Shown here: one piece after another, positions 19,298 through 26,369 of the stretch
Layout: each line of letters begins with the position of its first letter
How positions within the stretch are numbered: the first letter of the stretch is position 1
DNA from: Nocardioides psychrotolerans
GTDB taxonomy: Bacteria; Actinomycetota; Actinomycetes; Propionibacteriales; Nocardioidaceae
Reading direction: 5' to 3'
Length of the DNA stretch: 64,000 nucleotides
NCBI RefSeq assembly: GCF_900113685.1
Contig: NZ_FOQG01000012.1
Coordinates: forward strand, 62,001-126,000
Position numbers and translations under genes: made by a program
The notes under the pieces: generated by a model
Told to the model about the DNA's origin: nothing
Seen by the model: the letters and a program-made list of their open reading frames with translations, nothing else
Database searches by the model: none

Positions 19298-20424
19298 CCT
19301 CGACCCCGGCGACGAGCTCTGCGGCCGGAGCCAGCGTGCTCCACGTCGGCGGCGCCTCGCCGTACGACGTCGTGGTCGGCGCTGGCGTCACCGACCGCCT
19401 TGCGGCGATGCTGGGCAGCTCGGTGCAACGGATCGCCTTCCTCTACGCGGGGCGGCTCGGTGAGATCGCCCAGCCGGTGGTCGACGCGTTGCGCGCCGAC
19501 TACGACGTGCTCGCCCTCGGGCTGCCGGACGGTGAGGCGGCCAAGACCGCCGCGACCGCCAACGACTGCTGGGAGGCGCTCGGGGCCGCCGGCTTCACGC
19601 GCTCCGACGCCGTCGTCACCTTCGGCGGCGGAGCCACCACCGACCTCGGGGGCTTCGTCGCGGCCAGCTGGCTGCGCGGTGTCCGGGTCGTCCACGTGCC
19701 CACGACCCTGCTGGCGATGGTCGACGCCGCAGTCGGGGGCAAGACCGGCATCAACACCGGGGCCGGCAAGAACCTCGTCGGCGCCTTCCACGAGCCGGCC
19801 GGCGTGCTGTGCGACCTGGCGCTGCTCGAGACGCTGCCGCGTGCGGAGCTGGTCGCCGGGCTGGGCGAGGTCGTCAAGTGCGGGTTCATCGCCGACCCGG
19901 AGATCCTGCGGCTGGTCGAGGCGACCGAGCCGGAGGCCCTGACCCCGGGCTCGGTGGTGCTGCGTGAGCTCGTCGAGCGCGCCATCCAGGTCAAGATCGA
20001 CGTGGTCGTCGACGACCTCAAGGAGACCGGGGGAGCCGACGGCCATCCCGGTCGCGAGGCCCTCAACTACGGCCACACCCTCGCGCACGCGATCGAGCGC
20101 GCCGAGGACTACGCGATCCGCCACGGCGAGGCCGTCGCGATCGGCTGCGTGTTCGTCGCCGAGCTGGCCGGGAGGGTCGGGCGACTCGCGCCCGACGTCG
20201 TCGCGCGCCACCACACCGCCTTCGCGCGGGTGGGCCTCCCCACGAGCTACGACGGCGCCGACTTCGACGAGCTCCACGCCGCCATGCGGGTCGACAAGAA
20301 GGCGCGCGGTTCCCAGCTGCGCTTCGTGGTCCTCGACGACCTCGCCCGCCCGAGCGTCCTGGCCGGTCCGTCCGAGGACGACCTGCGCGCGGCCTACGAC
20401 GTCATCACCGGTGGTCCCCGGTGA
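19294..20424 (+). CDS. aroB: 3-Dehydroquinate synthase
   Basis: This NAD- and metal-dependent enzyme converts DAHP to 3-dehydroquinate. It has 376 residues from the GTG at 19294. Characteristic blocks are LPDGEAAKT, the nucleotide-binding FGGGATTDLGGFVAASWLRG, PTTLLAMVDAAVGGKTGIN, and the metal-ligand histidines in LNYGHTLAHAIE and IRHGEAVAIG. It has a slightly long N-terminus (SSAAGASVLHVGG). It overlaps aroK and aroQ by 4 bp each. Confidence 0.97.
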   Translation: MTSTPATSSAAGASVLHVGGASPYDVVVGAGVTDRLAAMLGSSVQRIAFLYAGRLGEIAQPVVDALRADYDVLALGLPDGEAAKTAATANDCWEALGAAGFTRSDAVVTFGGGATTDLGGFVAASWLRGVRVVHVPTTLLAMVDAAVGGKTGINTGAGKNLVGAFHEPAGVLCDLALLETLPRAELVAGLGEVVKCGFIADPEILRLVEATEPEALTPGSVVLRELVERAIQVKIDVVVDDLKETGGADGHPGREALNYGHTLAHAIERAEDYAIRHGEAVAIGCVFVAELAGRVGRLAPDVVARHHTAFARVGLPTSYDGADFDELHAAMRVDKKARGSQLRFVVLDDLARPSVLAGPSEDDLRAAYDVITGGPR

Positions 20425-20864
20425 CCACCGAGCGGAAGGTGCTGGTCCTCAACGGCCCCAACCTCGGACGCCTGGGCCGTCGCCAGCCGGAGATCTACGG
20501 CACGACGACCCACGCCGAGCTGGCGCACCTGTGCGTCACGTGGGGAGCCGACCTCGGCCTCGAGGTCGAGGTGCGTCAGACCAACCACGAGGGCCAGCTC
20601 CTCGACTGGCTCAACGAGGCCGCCGACGACCACACCCCCGTGGTCCTCAACGCTGCCGCGTGGACCCACTACTCCTGGGCGATCTTCGACGCCTGCGCCC
20701 AGCTCACCGCGCCGCTGGTCGAGGTCCACATCTCAGATCCGACCCAGCGCCCCGAGGTCTTCCGCCACACCTCCGTCGTCACCCCCCACGCGGTCGAGGT
20801 GGTCGCCGGGCACGGCATCGACGGATATCGCCTGGCGCTCGAGAGGCTCTGTCGCACGCCATGA
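20421..20864 (+). CDS. aroQ: 3-Dehydroquinate dehydratase, type II
   Basis: This small dodecameric enzyme dehydrates 3-dehydroquinate to 3-dehydroshikimate. The 147-residue protein shows the type II signatures LNGPNLGRLGRRQPEIYG (catalytic Arg and Tyr), RQTNHEGQLLDWLNEA, LNAAAWTHYSWAIFDA and VEVHISDPTQRPEVFRH. The expected active-site loop Arg is within LGRRQPEIYG. It closes the aro gene series, overlapping aroB and the next membrane gene by 4 bp each. Confidence 0.96.
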   Translation: MTTERKVLVLNGPNLGRLGRRQPEIYGTTTHAELAHLCVTWGADLGLEVEVRQTNHEGQLLDWLNEAADDHTPVVLNAAAWTHYSWAIFDACAQLTAPLVEVHISDPTQRPEVFRHTSVVTPHAVEVVAGHGIDGYRLALERLCRTP

Positions 20865-21451
20865 CTTCCCGAGGGTCCCGTGCCGTGCGCATCGCAACCG
20901 TCCCGCTCGTCGGGGCCGGCCTCGGAGCGCTGGTCGGCGGAGTCCTCGGACGCGCGGCGATGTATGGCATCGCCCTGCTCAACCCCGAGGCCACCGGGCG
21001 ACTGAGCGACGACGGCTTCGTCATGGGCCGCTTCACGCTCGCCGGGTCGCTCAGCCTCGTGGCCGTTGGCGCGTTCCTCGGTCTCCTCGGCGGTGTCATC
21101 TATGTGGTCGTGCGGGGGCTGCTCTTCGGACCTGGCTGGTTCCGGGTGGTCTGCGTCGGGCTCGGCGCTGGCGTGCCGGTCGGCAACCAGGTCGTCCACG
21201 TCGACGGTGTCGACTTCACCCTCCTCCAGCCGGTCTGGCTGTCCGTGGCCCTCTTCGTGGCGATCCCCGGCCTCTACGGCGTCCTGCTCACCCTCGTCGC
21301 CGAGCGCCGCCTGCTCTGGCGCTGGCCGGTCGGCGGCGCGCCTCGCGGACGCCTGGTCGTGATGTCGCTCTGGGGGGCGCGGGCGGCCGCGTTGGCGCTC
21401 GGATCGGCGTCGCTGGTCGAGCTCGTCGGCAAGGTCCGCGAGCTCAGCTGA
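20861..21451 (+). CDS. Conserved membrane protein of unknown function
   Basis: I do not recognise this 196-residue protein. It starts at the ATG 20861 overlapping the aroQ stop. Four hydrophobic segments are visible at about residues 11-37, 58-85, 120-142 and 165-185. Between them lie a short external loop with NPEATGRLSDDGFVMGRF and a conserved-looking VHVDGVDFTLLQPVWLSVAL region. Its coupling to aroQ suggests it is simply the last gene of the shikimate transcript; nothing indicates a role in the pathway. The transcript probably ends at the hairpin just downstream. Confidence 0.7.
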   Translation: MTSRGSRAVRIATVPLVGAGLGALVGGVLGRAAMYGIALLNPEATGRLSDDGFVMGRFTLAGSLSLVAVGAFLGLLGGVIYVVVRGLLFGPGWFRVVCVGLGAGVPVGNQVVHVDGVDFTLLQPVWLSVALFVAIPGLYGVLLTLVAERRLLWRWPVGGAPRGRLVVMSLWGARAAALALGSASLVELVGKVRELS

Positions 21452-21479
21452 GCGTCGACGCACGAGTCCGGACGCCACA

Positions 21480-21513
21480 CCACGCAGGCCGGGCGCGGGC
21501 TCGACCTGCGTGG
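21480..21513. terminator. Candidate bidirectional terminator hairpin between convergent genes
   Basis: CCACGCAGG (21480-21488) pairs with CCTGCGTGG (21505-21513) across a 16-nt GC-rich loop. It lies between the 3' end of the shikimate operon on the plus strand and the 3' end of the collagen-like gene on the minus strand. There is no T-run. Confidence 0.45.
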
Positions 21514-21535
21514 GTGGGTTGGGGGGGGGCTTGGG
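21512..21535 (+). other. G-quadruplex-forming motif in a convergent intergenic region
   Basis: Four G-tracts occur within 24 nt: GGG (21512-21514), GGG (21516-21518), a run of nine G (21521-21529) and GGG (21533-21535), with loops of 1, 2 and 3 nt. This fits the canonical G4 pattern. It lies directly beside the 3' hairpin and just past the end of the collagen-like gene. Confidence 0.6.
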
Positions 21536-21544
21536 TGTGACCTC

Positions 21545-22001
21545 TCAGGGAAGCGGGGCGATCCAGGTGAGGGAGGCCGTCTCGAAACCATTGAGGAGCA
21601 GCGCGCCACCAGAGGTCTGGGTGACCGTGGTGGTGACGAACTGACCGGCACTGAGGTTGATGACACAGGTGACGTTGACGAACGTCGAGCCTGTCGTCGC
21701 CGCGCTGTCCCGGTCGAAGCAGGCCGGGCCAACAGGACCGGGCGCGCCGTCGGCGCCAGCCGGGCCCGGGGCACCGGCGGCACCTGTGGGACCGGCAGGT
21801 CCAGCAGGCCCGCGGTTGCCCTTGAGCGTCGTGCGCGCGGCGGGGCTGAGGTCCTTGGCAGCGATGCTGCCGTCCTTGATCTGCTTGCCGGTGATGAGCG
21901 TCGCGCGGGCCGCGCTGCTCGCCATCGCCGGACCGTCGATCGCCACGAAGGGCGAGCATCGCGATCGCGATGCCGGCCCACTGACTGCGGAGGGTGGTCA
22001 T
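21545..22001 (-). pseudogene. Collagen-like secreted protein, split by a frameshift in the signal peptide
   Basis: Reading from the ATG at 22001 gives a signal-peptide start (MTTLRSQWAGIAIAMLA) that then runs into an unrelated frame. The open frame from 21946 gives VAIDGPAMASSAARATLITG, then KQIKDGSIAAKDLSPAART, about eleven Gly-X-Y triplets (GPAGPAGPTGAAGAPG and on), and a C-terminal domain of about 60 residues rich in Thr/Ser/Val with a Cys pair. Proteins of this actinobacterial type normally read LALFVAL across the join. Restoring 2 nt at 21947-21950 would rejoin the frames into about 152 residues. It is either a pseudogene, a slip-prone CT repeat site, or a sequencing error. The downstream frame could only be made without a signal peptide. 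Confidence 0.7.
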
Positions 22002-22055
22002 CCTCGGAGACAAGAACTGCTGCTGCGGCCGGGACCGGAGGTCTGGACCACCTGG

Positions 22056-22072
22056 CCGGAACCGCGTTCCGG
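22056..22072. promoter_or_regulatory. Perfect inverted repeat CCGGAAC-N3-GTTCCGG in a divergent intergenic region
   Basis: Two perfect 7-nt arms with a 3-nt spacer lie between the divergent collagen-like gene (start 22001) and the SIMPL-domain gene (start 22114). The spacing and length suit a dimeric regulator operator. The spacer is 3 nt rather than the 4 nt of an actinobacterial LexA box. Confidence 0.45.
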
Positions 22073-22113
22073 GTCCTGGCGTCCAAGCGCGCAACCGACG
22101 CTCGGAGGATCCC

Positions 22114-22947
22114 GTGGACAAGAACGCTGACAGGAACATCACCGTGAGCACGACCGGTCTGCTGGTGGCAGCGCTCGCCGTGCTGGCCCTCCTCGTCGCC
22201 TACCTGCTCGGCGGGTCGGGTGGCACACCGGCCGCCCAGGCGGTTATACCGAGCCAGACGGTTGAGGGCACCGGTGTCGATCCCCGCACCCTCACCATGA
22301 CCGGCGTCGGCGAGGCGACCGCCGTACCCGACCAGGTGACCTTCGACCTATCGGTGCGGATGAAGCAACCCGAGCTAGACGCGGCGCTCGACGCGGCGAG
22401 CCTCACCATGACGCGCGTGCGGGCGGCCCTCGAGGCGGAAGGGGTGGAGCGCAAGGACGTGCAGACCACCGGGCTGGAGATGCATCCGGTCTACGACTAC
22501 CCGCGCTACTCGTCTCCCGTGCTCACGGGCTACCGGGTCACCCAGAGCGCCGCCGTGCTGGTCCGGGAGCTCCGCTCGGCCGGCGGAGCTGTCAGTGCCG
22601 CGATCGACGCCGGCGGCAACGCCGCGCGGGTCGGCGACATCGCCCTCAAGATCGGTGACCCCGAGGCCGCCCTCGGCAAGGCCCGCCGGCTCGCTGTCGA
22701 GGAGGCCACCCTCAAGGCGCAGGAGTACGCCGAGGCGACCGGCGAGGAGCTCGGCGCGGTGATGACGCTGCGCGAGGTGGACGCGACGTCACGCAGCGCG
22801 ATCGACGACCGGCCGCTCACCTACGAGGTGGCTGCGGCCTTCCGCTCCTCGGCCGACTCCGCTCCGCTGCCGCTCAGCGCCGGGCGCGCCGACCTCGGCG
22901 TCACGGTGCAGGTCGTCTGGGAGCTGGCTGCCGAGGACAGCAGGTAG
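22114..22947 (+). CDS. SIMPL (DUF541) domain protein, membrane-anchored and exported
   Basis: The GTG at 22114 follows GGAGGA by about 5 nt and gives 277 residues. A single membrane helix or uncleaved signal (about residues 12-35, TTGLLVAALAVLALLVAYLL) leads to a periplasmic-side SIMPL domain starting TLTMTGVGEATAVPDQVTF and including LTGYRVTQSAAVLVREL. SIMPL proteins form large multimeric shells and have been tied to oxidative stress resistance and other roles in different bacteria; a specific role here is not visible. It is separated from efp by a promoter. Confidence 0.88.
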   Translation: MDKNADRNITVSTTGLLVAALAVLALLVAYLLGGSGGTPAAQAVIPSQTVEGTGVDPRTLTMTGVGEATAVPDQVTFDLSVRMKQPELDAALDAASLTMTRVRAALEAEGVERKDVQTTGLEMHPVYDYPRYSSPVLTGYRVTQSAAVLVRELRSAGGAVSAAIDAGGNAARVGDIALKIGDPEAALGKARRLAVEEATLKAQEYAEATGEELGAVMTLREVDATSRSAIDDRPLTYEVAAAFRSSADSAPLPLSAGRADLGVTVQVVWELAAEDSR

Positions 22948-22983
22948 GGCGGTGGCGCATTCGGCGGGGAGGTCGGGCGCGGC

Positions 22984-22989
22984 TAGACT
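22984..22989 (+). promoter_or_regulatory. -10 box (TAGACT) of the efp-nusB promoter
   Basis: TAGACT is a strong match to the actinobacterial housekeeping -10 and lies in the 112-bp gap before efp, which would give a leader of about 60 nt. I could not pick a confident -35. Confidence 0.55.
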
Positions 22990-23059
22990 CGTCGGCTGTT
23001 GCCCGCTACGGACCGGGTGATGCTCGACCCCCCTCAGACACGAAGGCTGAATCGCGCGC

Positions 23060-23623
23060 ATGGCATCGACCAACGACCTCAAGAACGGCATGGTGCTCAA
23101 CATCGACGGTCAGCTGTGGGCCGTCGTTGACTTCCAGCACGTCAAGCCCGGCAAGGGCCCGGCGTTCGTGCGGACCAAGCTCCGCAACGTCGAGTCGGGC
23201 AAGAACGTCGACAGGACCTTCAACGCCGGCACCAAGGTCGAGACCGCCACGGTCGACCGCCGCACCATGCAATACCTCTACAACGACGGCACGTCGTTCG
23301 TCTTCATGGACACCGGCACCTACGAGCAGACCGAAGTCAGCCCGGAGGTCCTGGGCGACGGCGCCAACTTCCTCCTGGAGAACCAGGACGCGATCGTCGC
23401 GACCAACGAGGGCCGCGTGCTGTTCGTCGAGCTGCCTGCCTCGGTCGAGCTCATCATCGCCTTCACCGAGCCCGGCCTCGCCGGTGACAGCGCCACCGGC
23501 CGCACCAAGCCCGCGACGCTGGAGACGGGCCACGAGATCCAGGTCCCGCTGTTCATCAACCAGGGCGAGAAGGTCAAGGTCGACACTCGTGACTCCTCCT
23601 ACCTGGGTCGCGTCAAGTCCTGA
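23060..23623 (+). CDS. efp: Elongation factor P
   Basis: EF-P relieves ribosome stalling at consecutive prolines. The 187-residue protein has the N-terminal KOW-like domain with [15 protein letters not shown], the acceptor loop KPGKGPAFV with Lys32 at the tip, and two OB domains, including the C-terminal signature [12 protein letters not shown]. The PGKGP loop is the form described in actinobacteria where the tip lysine works unmodified, and no lysine-modifying enzyme is present in this window. Its stop overlaps the nusB ATG. A likely client, the proline-rich 26370 protein, is encoded 3 kb downstream. Confidence 0.97.
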   Translation: MASTNDLKNGMVLNIDGQLWAVVDFQHVKPGKGPAFVRTKLRNVESGKNVDRTFNAGTKVETATVDRRTMQYLYNDGTSFVFMDTGTYEQTEVSPEVLGDGANFLLENQDAIVATNEGRVLFVELPASVELIIAFTEPGLAGDSATGRTKPATLETGHEIQVPLFINQGEKVKVDTRDSSYLGRVKS

Positions 23624-24030
23624 TGGGTGCTCGCTCCAAGGCCCGCAAGCGCGCGCTCGACGTCCTCTACGCCTCCGAGATGCGTAGGGAGTCGCCCAAC
23701 GACGCCCTGGACCGGCTCATCACGGAGGGGGAGGCGCCCAACAACGCCTACACGGTGACCCTGGTGCGCGGAGTGGTGGAGCACCAGGTCGAGATCGACG
23801 GCCTGCTCGCGTCCTTCGCCGAGGGCTGGACCCTCGACCGGATGCCGGCCGTCGACCGCAACGTCCTGCGCATCGGGGTCTGGGAGCTGCTCCACGCTGA
23901 CGACGTGCCCGACACGGTCGCGGTCTCCGAGGCGATGGCGCTGGTGCGTGACCTCTCGACCGACGACTCGCCGCCGTTCGTCAACGGCATCCTTGGGGCG
24001 ATCCAGCGCTCCAAGACCGCTCCTGCCTGA
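23623..24030 (+). CDS. nusB: Transcription antitermination protein NusB
   Basis: NusB binds BoxA RNA together with NusE (ribosomal S10) and supports rRNA transcription. The 135-residue all-helical protein starts KARKRALDVLYASEMRRE and contains the conserved core VRGVVEHQVEIDGLLASF and AVDRNVLRIGVWELL. The C-terminal SEAMALVRDLSTDDSPPFVNGILGA fits the family signature. It starts one base before the efp stop ends, so the two are coupled, an arrangement common in Gram-positive bacteria. Confidence 0.96.
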   Translation: MGARSKARKRALDVLYASEMRRESPNDALDRLITEGEAPNNAYTVTLVRGVVEHQVEIDGLLASFAEGWTLDRMPAVDRNVLRIGVWELLHADDVPDTVAVSEAMALVRDLSTDDSPPFVNGILGAIQRSKTAPA

Positions 24031-24039
24031 CATGATCTG

Positions 24040-24837
24040 ATGATGAACAACGTCGACAGCCAGGACGCCGTGGACACCGCGGGACGCATCGGACTGGTCG
24101 CCTACGGCGTCGTCCACCTCCTCGTCGGGTGGCTGGCCCTCCAGCTCGCCTTCGGTGAGAGCTCCGGCTCCGCCTCCAGCACGGGAGCCATCCAGGAGCT
24201 CTCCACCCAACCGCTGGGCGGTTTCTTGGTGTGGGTCGTCGCGATCGGCATGTTCCTGCTCGCGCTGTGGCGCCTCGAGGACGGCTTCCTCGGTCGTGGG
24301 CACGAGGACTCCTCCGACCGCGTCAAGGCCGGCGTCGTCGCCGGCTTCAAGGCCGTCCTCTACGTCACTGTCGGCATCAGTGCCCTCAAGGTCGCCCTCG
24401 GCTCCGGGTCCTCCGGTGGCGGTGGGTCCGACACCATGACGGCCAAGGCGATGGACCTGCCCGGTGGTCAGCTGCTCGTGGGTGCCGTCGGGCTGGGGAT
24501 CATCGCCTACGGGGTCCGCCTAGTGTGGATCGCCTGGAGCGAGTCGTTCCTGAAGAAGATCGACGGCAAGGACCGCGGCGGCAACACGGGATCGGCCTTC
24601 AAGTGGCTCGGCAAGGCCGGCTACGCCGCCAAAGGCGTCTCGATCGCCGTCATCGGCAGCCTGTTCGTCTACGCAGCCGCCACGCATGAGGCCAAGAAGT
24701 CGGGCGGGCTCGACCAGGCGCTCCGCGAGATCCTCCAACAGCCGTTCGGCCCCGTCCTCCTGACGCTGGTCGCGCTCGGCATCATCGCCTACGGACTCTT
24801 CGCGTTCGCCCGCGCCAAGCAGGACTCCCCGGACTGA
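24040..24837 (+). CDS. DUF1206 membrane protein with three internal repeats
   Basis: The 265-residue protein contains three repeats of a two-helix unit, beginning RIGLVAYGVVHLLVGWLALQ (about 16-35), AGFKAVLYVTVGISALKVAL (about 104-123) and KAGYAAKGVSIAVIGSLFVY (about 190-210). Each starts with a Gly-Tyr/Leu-x-Ala/Val-x-Gly pattern typical of DUF1206. Six membrane helices result. Function is unknown in the family. The start may be ATG 24040 or the next codon, ATG 24043. It stands alone between nusB and a divergently unrelated oxidoreductase gene on the same strand. Confidence 0.86.
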   Translation: MMNNVDSQDAVDTAGRIGLVAYGVVHLLVGWLALQLAFGESSGSASSTGAIQELSTQPLGGFLVWVVAIGMFLLALWRLEDGFLGRGHEDSSDRVKAGVVAGFKAVLYVTVGISALKVALGSGSSGGGGSDTMTAKAMDLPGGQLLVGAVGLGIIAYGVRLVWIAWSESFLKKIDGKDRGGNTGSAFKWLGKAGYAAKGVSIAVIGSLFVYAAATHEAKKSGGLDQALREILQQPFGPVLLTLVALGIIAYGLFAFARAKQDSPD

Positions 24838-24882
24838 GCCGCGGCCCTGTCGGGTCCTTGGACGGCGTGCGAGGCTGAGGCC

Positions 24883-26256
24883 ATGAGCGCAAGAGACGTC
24901 GACGTCGTGGTGATTGGGCTGGGACCGGGCGGCGAGTTCGCCGCACAGAAGCTCGCCGAGGCCGGACTGCGGGTCGTCGGGGTGGAGCAGGGCCTGGTGG
25001 GCGGCGAATGTCCCTTCTACGGGTGCATCCCCTCCAAGATCATGATCCGCGGAGCGGGCACGCTGGCCGAGGCACGCCGTGCCCCGCTGCTCGGTGGGCC
25101 GACCGACGTGACGCCCGACTGGAGCCTGGTCGCGCGTCGCATCGACAAGCAGGCCACCAACCACTGGAACGACGACGCCCACGTCGATCGGCTCGTCGAG
25201 GCCGGTGTCGAGGTCATCCGTGGCCGTGGCCGCCTCGACGGTCCCGGTCGGGTCCTGGTCGACGGCGCGGACGGGGACGGGCACGAGTTGGTGGCCCGCC
25301 GCGGGGTGATCCTCAACGCGGGGACGATGCCGGCCACCCTGCCGATCGACGGCCTGGCGGACACGCCGTACTGGACGAACCGCGAGGTCGTGAAGGTCAC
25401 CGAGCTGCCGAGCAGCCTGGTGGTCATCGGCGGCGGGCCGATCGGTTGCGAGCTGACGCAGGCGTTCGCGCGCTACGGGGTCGAGGTCACGCTCCTCGAG
25501 GTCGCCGACCGGATCCTCGGCCCGGAGGAGCCCGAGAGCAGCGAGGTCATCCACGGGGTCCTCGAGAGCGAGGGCGTCACGATCCGCACGGGGGTGAAGA
25601 TCGGCAACGTCAGGCACGACGGGCGCTTCCACGTCGACCTCGGCAGCGAGGTCGTCAGCGCCGACCAGCTCCTCGTCGCAGCCGGTCGCAGGACGTTGCT
25701 GACCGGCATTGGGCTGGAGACCCTGGGGCTCGCCGACGACCTGAAGATGATCGAGACCGACGAGCGGATGCGCGCGGGAGAGCGGCTCTGGGCGGTCGGG
25801 GACGCGACCGGCAAGGGAGCGTTCACGCACGTCTCGATGTATCAGGGTGCGGTCGCCGTGCGCGACATCCTCGGCGAGGACGGGCCGTGGGCCGACTACC
25901 GCGCGGTCAGCCGGGTGACGTTCACCGACCCGGAGGTCGGGTCGGTCGGGATGTCGGAGAAGCAGGCGCGCGACGCTGGGCTGCAGGTCGTGGTGAGCGT
26001 GGCCGACATCGCCGAATCGAGCCGCGGCTGGATTCACCAGGTGGGCAACGAGGGCGTGATCAAGCTGGTCGCCGACGCCGACCGGGGCATCCTGGTGGGG
26101 GCATCCGCGGTGTCCCCGGCGGGTGGAGAGGTGCTCGGGCTGCTCGCCGCCGCGGTGCACGCCGAGATCCCGATCTCCACGCTGCGCACGATGCACTTCG
26201 CCTACCCGACCTTCCATCGCACCATCGAGGTGGCCCTCGCCGGCCTGGAGTTCTGA
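24883..26256 (+). CDS. FAD-dependent pyridine nucleotide-disulfide oxidoreductase, atypical (not a true lipoamide dehydrogenase)
   Basis: The 457-residue flavoprotein has the FAD-binding VVIGLGPGGEFAAQKLAEAG, the redox-active disulfide CPFYGC (Cys43, Cys48), the NAD(P)-binding VVIGGGPIGCELTQAFARYG (about 185), the second FAD motif LWAVGDATGKG (about 305) and a C-terminal dimerisation domain. In dihydrolipoamide dehydrogenase the C-terminal active site reads HPT..E with a catalytic His; here it is YPTFHRTIE (Tyr441), similar to mercuric-reductase-type relatives. A role as the E3 of a dehydrogenase complex is therefore unlikely. Substrate unknown; no partner gene adjoins it. Confidence 0.85.
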   Translation: MSARDVDVVVIGLGPGGEFAAQKLAEAGLRVVGVEQGLVGGECPFYGCIPSKIMIRGAGTLAEARRAPLLGGPTDVTPDWSLVARRIDKQATNHWNDDAHVDRLVEAGVEVIRGRGRLDGPGRVLVDGADGDGHELVARRGVILNAGTMPATLPIDGLADTPYWTNREVVKVTELPSSLVVIGGGPIGCELTQAFARYGVEVTLLEVADRILGPEEPESSEVIHGVLESEGVTIRTGVKIGNVRHDGRFHVDLGSEVVSADQLLVAAGRRTLLTGIGLETLGLADDLKMIETDERMRAGERLWAVGDATGKGAFTHVSMYQGAVAVRDILGEDGPWADYRAVSRVTFTDPEVGSVGMSEKQARDAGLQVVVSVADIAESSRGWIHQVGNEGVIKLVADADRGILVGASAVSPAGGEVLGLLAAAVHAEIPISTLRTMHFAYPTFHRTIEVALAGLEF

Positions 26257-26369
26257 CCCCTCGCGCCACCTCTCGGCCCGACCTGGGGGTTTGAGCGCCG
26301 TCTCGTTGGACAGACTGCCGCGCAGGCGCACGCCCGTCGGCCCCCTGGCTCGGAACGAGAAGGACTGTC

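Noticed and set aside
21956..21973. 18-bp perfect palindrome GCATCGCGATCGCGATGC
   Set aside because: It is produced by alternating Ile/Ala codons (ATC GCG) in the signal-peptide region of the collagen-like gene, so it needs no regulatory explanation.
22059..22069. LexA/SOS box (GAAC...GTTC)
   Set aside because: The spacer is 3 nt (CGC), while the actinobacterial SOS box needs 4 nt, and no damage-response gene is adjacent.
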